Assembly (NCBI GenBank): GCA_033964015.1
Contig: JAWWUD010000093.1
Location: 372,001 to 436,000, forward strand
DNA: 64,000 nt
From: Scolanthus callimorphus
Lineage: Eukaryota; Cnidaria; Anthozoa; Actiniaria; Edwardsiidae
Reading direction: 5' to 3'
The notes under the pieces were generated by a model. The model worked only from the letters and a program-made list of their open reading frames with translations, made no database searches and was not told the origin of the DNA. Below are positions 11,301-23,300 of the stretch, one piece after another. Position numbers and translations under genes: made by a program. Numbering within the stretch: the first letter of the stretch is position 1; each line of letters begins with the position of its first letter.

Positions 11301-14300
11301 GATAATGCCAAAACAATCCATAGAGAGAATGGAGGAAATTAGAATTTCCAGGGGGTGTATTTTTCACTGGAAATTCCAGAGTGGGGATGAGATCCTTAAT
11401 AGATAGCCTATGTAAGCGTTTCCGTGGGGTTTCAGGGGCCAGAGAAGCCTGAAGTTCGAGGTTTTCAATGATTTGGCCACACAAATTCTTTCTTGCCCCA
11501 TACTTTGTGCAGCCAAATCATCAAAGTTCAGGCTTCTCTGGCCCCTGAAACCCCACAGAAATGCTTGCTACGCAGGCTACTTAATACAGATAAATTATTA
11601 CTGACAATGTGTGGTTCCAGAAAATATCCATCCCCCCACCCCACCCCATGGAAGGGTGTTGAAAAGTGGGGGCTGGGGATACTAATAACTATTTTTATAT
11701 GGAGAGCTGAAGAGGGATGCTTCAGAACCCCTGGAACCTCCCCTGGCTACCCCATGCCTCTGTGGTGGTGGTGTGGATCATTTCAGGAAGTACACAAAGT
11801 CATTACAGTGCAATGGCAGAATATTTCTTCTGTGGGTCTCAAATTTGAAACGTTTAAAAAAAACGTCACTTATGTATATTGTCTTGCAAGTGTATGCTGA
11901 GACAGGGTGTGAAGCTTTTCTGTGTTGCTAGCCCCCTACCTAGTTGATTCTGCATTGCTATTTGCCAGCTGTGTGAGGAGGCTACTGGGATACCTGCCTC
12001 AGTGTCTATCTACTAGTCTCTGTCTATTGTCTGGTTGGGTCTGTCCATATCTCTGTGCCTCCTGTATACCTTCAACAAGTTTAGATCTAGGACTGATCAA
12101 CAAGTAAATCATCCATTGTTATTCAAAATGGTGGTTCCAAATGATTGCACGAGCAGTTGAGAGTCTACACAGAAACTGATTCACTTGTTGACAGGTTCGG
12201 AAGCCAAGCTTGTTTGGTACACATGAATCTCATTTCCACATGTTTTTTTTTTGTCTTTGCTTTTGTGAGAGACTTATTTAATTTCAATGTTTCACTTTTA
12301 TTTCCAGAGAAAAATGTACCCAAGTAAAAAGATAATGCTCCTGTTTGATATGCAGGAAACAGGTCTTGCCAACATGGTAAGTTTGCAATGTTGCCTTTCA
12401 TTTATTTAAAGAAATTACAAGAACTTGTTTGCAACATCGGATTGATGTGTGGTTCCAGCAAAATCCCTACCTGTTGTACCTTACAGACAAAAAGGAATTT
12501 GATGGGGTATATGGGTGTGTTTGTATGGGGGGAGGGGGTGGTCAAGGCCTTATTATTTCCATGCGGTCAATGTATTTTGCACTGGAAATTCCAGAGGGCA
12601 GGGGATCATTTAATTCCCTTCCAGATTATGGATTTTTTCTAGATTCACATGTCATTATACTTAAGAAACTCTCCAATATTAATCCCACTTTATCACTCAA
12701 AAAAATATGGCAGCTTGATCCCCTTCCACTCTAGAATTTCTCATCTTCTCTGTGGGAGGTTTCCCTGCTAGCAGAGGCCTCCTTTCTCTGCATTTTGCTG
12801 GCTGAGGTTTGCGAGGAAATGAGACCTCTGCACTGGGTTGGAGCTTTGTTTTGCCGCCGTCCTCAACCTTGGACGGTTTGCTGACCGTTTCTTGAACCCA
12901 CTATATGCGCACGCATATCTGCAGACGTTTTCCGCTGGAGGGCTAAAATAATATCAGTGGCAAACGTCTGTAGATGTGCGTTTGCATATAGTGGGCTCAG
13001 GAAACGGTCAGCATACCGTCCAACCATTCGGCTGTGGACAAAACAAAGCAAGTTTCGACCCATCGCAGAGGTCTCTTTTCCTCGCGAACCTCAACCAGCG
13101 AAATGCAGAGAAAAGAGGCCTCTGCTAGCAGGGAATGGGGAGGTATGGTATATTTTCTTCAATGACACAAGTGATTTTGGTTTTTGATTAATTGAATTTG
13201 TAAAGAACACTCATCCATTCCTGTAAACTGGGGCTCCATGGCGATTGAACAAGTGATGGTCCTCATTCATTCAGAAATCACAAAGATATTATCTGTTCTG
13301 CTTCATTGGGTGATAAAACCACCCAAAACCACCCTACAGTCCATCTCTTAATAGAAAAACTAGACTGCTTGCAGTCCCTTCTTTGGTGAACATCCAGGGG
13401 CGTAGCCAGGAGGGGACACAAGGGACCGTGCCCCCCCTTTTTCGGGAGATTTTCCCATACATTTACTGTAGTTGCTCTAGGAAATTAGAAACTTTTCTTC
13501 CCATGTTTTCACTATCCCCCCCCCCAAAAAAAAAACAATTCCTGGCTACGCCACTGAATCTGTGAAAAATCGTCGCTGCCACCAGATGTCATCATTGCGC
13601 CTTTAGCACTCCTCTGGCAATGCTTGTTTTTCACGGCAAAGAAGGGACACAAACAGTCTATAGACAAACTCATTTTCTTCACCTTTTGAGGAAGAGATTG
13701 TTTTCATGATCAAATGCCTTTTTGTTTTTCGCAGGATATGGAATTTATCAAATTTATTATTACTTGTTTTAAAAATTATTTCCCCAACACCCTAGGTAAG
13801 TGAAATACAATATGATACATTTACGTGCTGTCACAGTCCCAGTTCGTTGATTGGCATCAGTTATTTTATGTTCTTTAGTTTTAGTATTAATTTTAAAAGG
13901 CTTGATAATGAGAGAAGAGAACAACAGACAGTGCACCATAGAAACTAACTGATGCAACACTAAATCCTCTAATCCATACTATTTCTAGTAAAGTATGAGC
14001 TGAAATACCTCATCTGATTAATTGTTTTCCCTCTGTGCCATTTGATGTTTCTCATCTCCTCTGCTAAGCTATAATAATTGTGAATCTGAAAACTTGGGTC
14101 TGGTTGACAATTATTATAATTTAAAATATCATTTGTTTCTCAGCATGGTTAGTCATTGTCGAGATGCCTTGGATATTGTCAGGTAGGTCAGTTAATGAGG
14201 ACAGCTTCTTTAATTAAGGTATGGGTTCACGAAAATGAGGGGTGCATCCACACACAATGCACCACCCTAGTAGATCCACCACTGGATTTATGGTGTTTTA

Positions 14301-17300
14301 TTGTTTTTGCATCCACCAGGGTATTTCATTCTATAGTATCTTTTGTTTCTCAGCATGGTTAATGGCATTTCATCCAGTAAGTAGGGGGCGCTCCACAGAA
14401 AGGGTTCCCAATAAATTGGATTTAAAACATTTGTTTTGACATATGATACTCGTTTATTTTTGGGTAAATCGGACAGACATGTGAAATGGTGATGCTACAG
14501 CATATTGAAGTTTACAACATTTTCTAGTAGAGGTGAACAACATTGTCCCAACATTCAATCTGCAACTTTGCCACTAAATTACTGTGTTGAGGCACAAGCT
14601 ATCTTGGAAGAGACAACGTTAAACTTCTTTAATTTTTAGCTGCATGGAAAATTGTGAAAACTTGGCTAAGTCCTGAAGCAGTCAGTAGAATAAAGTAAGT
14701 TTATATATAATATGTAGTTTTGCGATTCTGTAAAACCAGGGATTACAAGTGTGCAGACAACTCACTTCACAATATTTTTAATTGGCAATTTCAGATTTGT
14801 ATCCAAAGCTGAATTGCAAGATTATGTGAATGAAGAGAATTTATTGGTAAAGCTTGGAGGAACAGTAAGTCGACCCTTCACGTCAATGATTTCAATGTAG
14901 TTTCATTTAGTCAAAAAAAACTTTGGACACACTTTTAATAATTCAAAAATAGAAAATGCGTGACCATTACGCATACGACCAAATGCTTGAAGATGAGCGC
15001 TGCATAACGATGAGTGCTTTCAACGTTGGCAGATGGAAGCCATTTTGTGGTAATGAGGCCTTAATGGACGAGTCTGGGCAAAGCATAATAGACTTCTTTA
15101 CCTTGGGCGTAATGTTGTCCCATTTCAGATCACGTGGCATTCCCATGAGTATTCTTTCTTTTTTTTACTGCTACGCACCTTGTTTTTCTGTAATATCACA
15201 AAAACCATATAATCGCGCACTTTTTGTGTTGTTTGTTTGGCCTTATTTTGCTCGCGCGCACTTTTCAACGGTTATTTCGAATAAAATGCACGCGTCATCG
15301 TGCGCAGAAGAGATGCACGGTGCTAACTTCTAACTGCCATATGTAGAGCCCACAAATGTAATAACTACCCACAAATGTAATAATTCCACAAATGTAATAA
15401 CAGGCTGCCCACAAGTGTAATAACTTATTACATTTGTGGGCAACCTGTTATTACATTTGTGGGTTATTACATTTGTGGGTAGTTATTACTCACAAATGTA
15501 ATAACACCTGGTTACCCACAAATGTAATAAACCCACAATTGTAATAACGGGTTACCAACAAATGTAATACACCCAAAAGTGTAATATACCAACAAATAAC
15601 AGAAGGTTTCTACCAACTTGGCAACAAATCGCTTTCTCGAGGAAGAAAACTTTGTTTGGGCTCGAACTTGTTTTATTTAAACATATATTACCATGTAACA
15701 GCTGCTCCAGAGGGGAGCACACTGGCTGTATATTCCGCCCACTAGTTCCAGTAGTATTATTCGTGCTCGCTGGAGCTGTGGCGGCGTTAGGGCAATTGGT
15801 GGGAGATATTTGTTGTGGAAGTTGTTTCAGAGGGCGAGCTCACTGGCTGCATATTCCGCCCACTTCAAGCCCACTTTTTCCAGTAGTATTATTCGTGTTA
15901 ACTGGAGAGCTATGGCGTTCGAGCTATTGGTGGAGATATTTGTTGCGAAAGGTGTCTTAGAGAGCGAGTTCAATATTCCAGTAGAATTATCCGTTACGTT
16001 ATCGACGACGTCATGCCTCGTATATATCGGAACTCCCCGCGCCGAAAGCGCGGAGTGGAGCCTCATACATATCATTGAACGTCGCATGAGAAAGCAACCC
16101 ATCCAAGCCGAAATGGAACGTTCAGCGGTATGCGAAAACATCGGTGGCTTTTATTTACGCATGCGCATTTGCGTGTTGACCCGTGTACACAGCCAATCAC
16201 AGTCCGTCTTGCACACACTTCACACTCCACATCCAGCACAGCGCCGCCGCTTTCGGTTTGGACTCCAATTTGCTGCATTTTGACGCCAAACCCCCCCTCC
16301 CCCAAATGCATTGATAATCACAGAGACTGATCTGGTAAACAGTTAGAGATGCAAGGAGACAAAAGGGACTGAACTGATAACAAAATGGGAAAATATTTGC
16401 TAACTCTATGTTGCTTATGTAGCCCGCGATTATAGAGAGAACAATCTATTTTTTCAACTCAGTCAATCAATCGGCCATCTACAAGCGTAAAATTCCAGGT
16501 TGGGTAAATAGATATATCTGACAGTTCCCACCTGTCCATGCCGCCAAGACGGCTTTCCATAAGTTCGGGTAAAGTCCCCATTGATGGGCTGAGTCAAATA
16601 TCCAAATATGTTTCCATAAACAAAGTTTTCTTTCTCGAGAAAGTGACTTGTTGCCAAGTTGGTAGTAACCCTGTGTTATTTGTGGGTACATTCCATTTCT
16701 GGGTGTATTACATTTGTGGGTAACCCGTTATTACATTTGTGGGTTTATTACATTTGTGGGCAACCTGTTATTACATTTGTGGGTTTATTACATTTGTGGG
16801 CAACCTGTTATTACATTTGTGGGTTTATTACATTTGTGGTTAGTTATTACATTTGTGGGCTCTACACCATACTTCACAGGATCCATATGAATATTCCTAC
16901 CCACCATCACTAGAGGACCTTGGACTTGGAAAACCTGAAAGGTGTGTCTGAGAGATTTGCTTTTGACTACAATTCTCCAAATCATCAACAATTGGCCATT
17001 CACGCACTAGGTGTGCACACATGCATGAAACTGAGGTGACTTGGCGAAAAAAAATGAATGCTGAATAAAGATTAGCCCGCTCGCAGGCGGTGGAGAGTAG
17101 TTTTAGGTCGAAAACCCGAGTTTCCATTCGCGTGGCCGCCATCTTGGATTTGGTGACAAAAGTGACAAATCGCCGGGCCACGCGAAAACAAACACGGGTT
17201 TTTCGACCTAAAAAAGCTACTCTCCAACGCCAGCCAGATGTATTCATAGGAGCGCAGAGATACCGTACAATGGTCACTTTTTGAGAAAAATATTCCAGCA

Positions 17301-20300
17301 CTTGAAATCAAATAAGTAATTGCTCCTTGGTGTCACGCACAACAGTCACGTACGTCTGTGTTCGTGACACACCATGACGTCATCTGTGCATCTATTGCAG
17401 TACAGACTCACGAAAAACGAAATCTATTTGTAACATGCTTTAAACATTTTGCAGGGAAGTTGAAGATGTTGACCTTCCAAACAATAACGAGTCGTTACTA
17501 GAAAGTTCTGATGTCGTAGATGAATCTGATGGCCCACAGTCTCTCATGCAGTCTATTGATGACGCCGATATCCCCATTTCCAAAAAGGTGATATTTTATT
17601 CTTAAAAAGTACATTTCACGAACAAATACATTGTATGCGCACGTTGCATTCTGGTAGTTGTGTTACATTCCAAAGGCATTTCGCTCTGGCATTTCGAAAA
17701 AAAGAAAGCGCGCGCGGTTAGAGCTGGAATCGTCCATAACATGGCCCAACCTGGGAGAAATTCACGACATAAATTTCCGAGGTGTTAAAAAAGAAATGAG
17801 GAAATGATTGGAATGTATATGTTTGCCTTTGTTACACATGGGCGCCAACTCTCCCGGTTTTAGGGAAGGTCAAAACAACGGCACTCGATAGAATGGCGAA
17901 CTAGGTGGTGGGTACTCCCAACCCTCTAGGGTCTCGGGTACCCACCTCCTAATTTGGGTCCTTATAAAGTACCGTTGTTTGACCTCTTCACTTACCGGGA
18001 GTCAAGTTTTTTCACCATTTTGGAAATTTTCCAATTGTATTTTAATTCTGATCTTTTGCCTGAGATCTCAAGGCCTCTCCTGATTTCTCAACTCCAAGGT
18101 TGGCATCCCTGGTTACATTAAGCCGGGGAAATACGATGCACAAATCCCTCAACTTGTCGCGCAACATTGTGCTTTGCATGTTTTGTGTTTTGGATCGATG
18201 TTGCGCGTTTTTCACGAGCGCCACAACTTGTCACGCAACAAAAATATTTATTTCAATATGTAAAAACTTGTTGCATGAAGTAGAGCGCGGGTCTACTTTG
18301 AGCCACAAATTCTGGCTTTGTTGCTCGTTTTTCATCAAAAACGCAACCTTGTCGCGCAACATTTTGTCTACAAGCGCGGTATGTTGTGCATTTGATGAAA
18401 AACGAGCAACAAATAGAAGGCTTGTAACCCAACAATATTGCTCGACAAGTTGAAGAATTTTGTGCCTCGTATATTTACTCGGCTTTAGCTTTGTAGCTCT
18501 ATGTGCCAGTTGTCAGGGGATGTTAGAGATTTCCTGAATCAACTTCCAGATGACAACAGAATCATTGCCTCATTCTAATCCTTAACCGTTATCACAAATT
18601 GTTACTGTAATATATTATATATTATATATTCTGATTTTGCGTAGGTTACATTTGAAGACGAAATAATCCCGGCTAAAACTACATCTAATGTTTCAACTGC
18701 ATCAGGGTTCCTTAGAAATGTAAGATTTTTATTTAATAAATATTAACAAATTATTAAATAAATTAATAAATATTAACTTCTGGTGATGAAACTTCATTGT
18801 CCCATTGTCGTTCATTTCTAATTTCAGAGGGAAACAGATATTCCAAAGCTGGCAAAACCGACAAATAAATCAAATCCTGGAAAAGAACCCATTGCAATTG
18901 GAGAGTACCTCGGAATATGGTAAGATTTTTTATGACTGCAGACGTCCCATGTTGATAGAGTCCTAAAGTGTGACGTCACAAATTTGAGAAATTTTGATTT
19001 GCAGATTTTAGTCCAGGAATAATGAAAGACCAACTCCAAAGAACGTTGCATGCAAATGATGAGGTGAATCGGCTGAAACGCGACCGGGAAATTACTGTAT
19101 TTCAGACACAGTTCAAAACTTTATGAACTGAACAAAAAATACAGTGATTTGTTAAAGAAAATTTTGTATTCAGCGGACCATATCTCGGTCGCGTTGCAAC
19201 CGATTTGCCTCCCATTTTTGGTGTGTAGCTTTCATTCGATATGCTCTTTCTAAATCAAGGGACAAATATTGCTAAATCGAAAAAGCGTCTGATAAATAGG
19301 GATGTCGCTGCTGGGCTATGCTAGGTTAAAATTTGCCAACCATATATCCATATTTAATCACACGCCCCACATGGAAATCAGCGTCTGTTTTGTTTTTAAC
19401 CTTTGTAAATAGACAGTTGTTGTGGCCAGCGTGCCTAAATAAAGATGTATGTGTGTATGTATGTATGTATGTTTTTGTGACGTCATCACTTTAAGACTCT
19501 ATTATTTGGTTTGTTTTTAGAAAATCTTTTTCCAGTTTATTAGCATTGTCCAAAAAATGCCATGATACTGAATGAAAACCTGAGCTTGAATTTGGTAGCG
19601 CACATTGCGCATACTAGGCCGTAGCTAGAAATATTTGTCCTGGGGGGGGGGGGGGGGGGCGGCAAGCCTTGGTCATCCTTTGTTTTGCGGGGGGGAGGGG
19701 GGGCAAGCAAGTTTTTCCCCACGTGTTGACACAAACAATTTCACTTCGCTAGGGGGCAACTGCCCCTGATCACAGTTTCTTTTCCCTTCTATAGCCCTGC
19801 CGAGGAGTTGGTCTTCAATAACCCTAAATCATCAAACACTGAAATCCTGCAAATGCTATCTTTGGAGAATATATCCCCCTCGAAAGTGGCTTTCAAAGTG
19901 AGTTTGGGAAGAGGATTTTTTGTACAACTCTGTGAGCTTACAAAAGGCATAGCCCTCTTGTAACTTTGCGCGCAAATGTAATAGTATTACATAGATACTT
20001 GGCGTCATTGCATCTACCACGCTAGTTACAAGAGCGTAGACCGGTTTTAGTGGAGCTTGCTACCAATAATGAGTAATGTTAGCAAATCCCCGGATGTTGC
20101 GGTCAGCAAAAGATACACGATAGACTCCATCAGTATTGTTAAATAATCCAAGGCCACCACCCCTAACTCTCTTCCTCAGTATTTATGTTTTCTTTCCATC
20201 CCGCGAACCTTTCGTGCGCCTTGAAGAGAACAACAAGAGGCGACTAGAACAAGTCTGCCGCCTGGTTAACAAACAATGCATTTCGGTTTTAGTTCTGGCT

Positions 20301-23300
20301 CGTCTGGTATTTTTACGCTTCTTGGTTTGTTTCTAGGTGAAGACCACCTCGCCCGAGAGCTATCGAGTGCGTCCCAGTTCAGGTCTATTGAGCCCCGGTT
20401 CAACAGCTGATGTCAGCGTTTACTTACAACCAGGTTAGTGACGTCACTTCCGCCGAAGGCGTGACTTGTGGTGTAACTTACTAGATACTAGATAATAATT
20501 TATATTATGCATGCATGCATGCCATTGTTATGTAAATATAACAGCCTCTGATTGGCCAGTTTTGAGATATAAAGGGCGTCAGTTCTTCGATGCGGATAGA
20601 CAACAAGCATCGAAGAACACGACGCCTAAACCCGTAACGCTCCGCAGTCGCGTTACCGCGAACCGTAGTGTTCATCCCCATACCTCATTACAATAACAAT
20701 GGTACCAGGGATAATATGATACTATCGGGTAGGTAGCAGGGCCGTAGCTAGCATAGTGTCAGTTGCCCCCCAGCGAAGTAAAATTTTTAGTGTCAACATG
20801 TGGGGAAAAACCTATTTGCCCCCCCCCCCCCCCCCCCAGCAAAAACAAAGAATGACCAAGGCCTGCCCCCCCCCCCCCCCCCAGTCAAATATTTATAGCT
20901 ACGGCCTCAAGTTTGAAATTCTCTATGCTGCTCTTAAGTTTGACATTCTTCATACTTCTCTCGCATCAGTGCACTTGGTCCTATATCCTTTCCCACGGGA
21001 AAGGCAACTGTCCTCTGTCCTTTATTTCGCTTCTACTGTTCTTGTTGGGGGAGCATATTCAGCAAAACCATAAGGAGAAAAAGGACTATTCAATCCTATC
21101 GGAGCAGAATACCACGTACGTGAAGAATCTAGCACTTAGTTTACAACAAAATGGGTTTTCTTGGCGTTTTTGTTGGAGAGACGAATTTTATCTACGAGTG
21201 TTACAAATTTATCTCACGAGCGAGCGCAGTGGCTATGAATTAAGTTTATACCTAAAAAAAACGATCAGCGTAGTTCGCCGGCAAAGTACGGCTCAAATAT
21301 TCTCCATTTATTTTTCGGAGCCCCTCTAATGAAATTCCGAGCTATCAGGGCAGTAACGTAATTGATGGCTATTTTCTCGCCAAGGGCACACCGCCAGTGT
21401 TTCTCGGGACAAGTTCCTTGTCATGTCGACGTGCGTCGCAGACGGAAACGCATCTTGTGAAGTCGCTAACGTGTGGAAAAAGGTTCCCAAGAACTCCATA
21501 ATGGAGCATAGGTAAGATTCTGGCTGTTATTGAAATTTGTTTTCTGTTAGCCTCTCCGCAATCTCGTTTCCAGAGCCTACTCCGCTGTAATTGTTTGTCG
21601 TAGGCTCTGGCAGCAGACAATCGTAGCTGATTCTGATTGGCTGATCATTCCTGCCCGCCATTTTGAAATTCGCCTAAGCGACAAAAGACGGTCACCATAT
21701 ATGGAAAACCGGATGTCGTAGATTCTAGGACATCCGGTTTCGTCTGACCGAGAGGCTCTGGGAACGAGATTGGTCTCTCCGAGGTTGTTCTTAGGGACGT
21801 CCTGTGTTGGGTTTACCACAGGGAACCCACAAGAGCGACTGCTCGGAAGACTAGTTTCTTGTCTGCATTATGCTAAACTATTTTAATGTAGGGCATCCAA
21901 GTGGTCTTTTGTGATCATCCGGTTTTTTTCTGCGAGCAGAGAGTACTTAGCAAAATTTACGAGCACTGTCATCCAGCTTTTCCAAACAACTACAATCTTG
22001 GACAAAATTGTTGGCAAAAAATAGCATTTTTTATCAACAACGCCTAGGGATTGCTGGGGGAGGGGTGTGGTTGCGCACCTCCCCGGACAAAATCGGTTAC
22101 TTTGAAAGTTCGTTTGTTTTAACCGCTTCCCAGGAGCCCTTTGTGTCAAGCGCGTTATTATTTTCTAGGTTGCGATGTCGTTTTACAACGTCAGGGCAGC
22201 AAAATCATGCCTTAGGAGACTCGAGCATAACAGATGAAGGTGAAACTGTGGATCAACAGTCAATTGGCGCATTGAAAGAACAACTCCAGAACGTAGAAAG
22301 AAAGGTAAAGTCGTGACGAACTAGTAGTGATATATGTCCCCAAACAATTGTAAGCGCCCTAGGTACAGTTTGTTTCTATATCAAAGCTGTTCCAGGGTCG
22401 TAAAAGCACATCACAAGCTTGCACGTCCAGTGGGTTGTGTTATAACGAGAGCGCCTGTAAGCGAGGTTGCGCGCAAGGGATCACGGGAAGGGCGAAGGTT
22501 AATCCTTCTCGTAGCCGTTTTCGCCACTGCCCGAACGTTCCCCGCGGCTTGTTCCAGACTGTTGGAATCGCCGCCGATAATCCCTCGCCTTTCTTATAAA
22601 ATTGGGACGCCTGTGTACGAGGCAGTATCACAAATAGGCTTTTCAGTGTTTGGACAGTTTTGGCCTTCGATACAAGAAAGATTGCAAAATCACTCGAAAG
22701 GCACAAAAGTAATACAAATGTGTATAGAGCACATTTCGCGGTATGACTGCGAAAAGTGCCGCGGCAAGGTCGCGGACGCGAACGCGGCACGGAACCTGAC
22801 CTCCTGTAGATACGGAATGAAACGCGTAGTCGCGGCACTGGTCACGGACGCGGCACGGAACCTGACCTCCTGTAGATACGGAATGAAACGCGTAGTCGCG
22901 GCACGGTCACGGACGCGGCACGGAACCTGACCTCCTGTAGATACGGAATGAAACGCGTACTCGCGGCACTGGTCACGGACGCGGCACGGAACCTGACCTC
23001 CTGTAGATACGGAATGAAACGCGTAGTCGCGGCACGGTCACGGACGCGGCACGGAACCTGACCTCCTGTAGATACGGAATGAAACGCGTACTCGCGGCAC
23101 TGGTCACGGACGCGGCACGGAACCTGACCTCCTGTAGATACGGAATGAAACGCGTAGTCGCGGCACTGGTCACGGACGCGGCACGGAACCTGACCTCCTG
23201 TAGATACGGAATGAAACGCGTACTCGCGGCACTGGTCACGGACGCGGCACGGAACCTGACCTCCTGTAGATACGGAATGAAACGCGTAGTCGCGGCACTG

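Noticed and set aside
14956..15333. 125-residue frame in MOSPD2 intron 10
   Set aside because: It overlaps a fragment of the 36.1-kb MITE family and has no family resemblance.
15342..15600. CRISPR-like array of short direct repeats
   Set aside because: Units are nearly contiguous, occur inverted at the other end of a TIR element, and the genome is eukaryotic.
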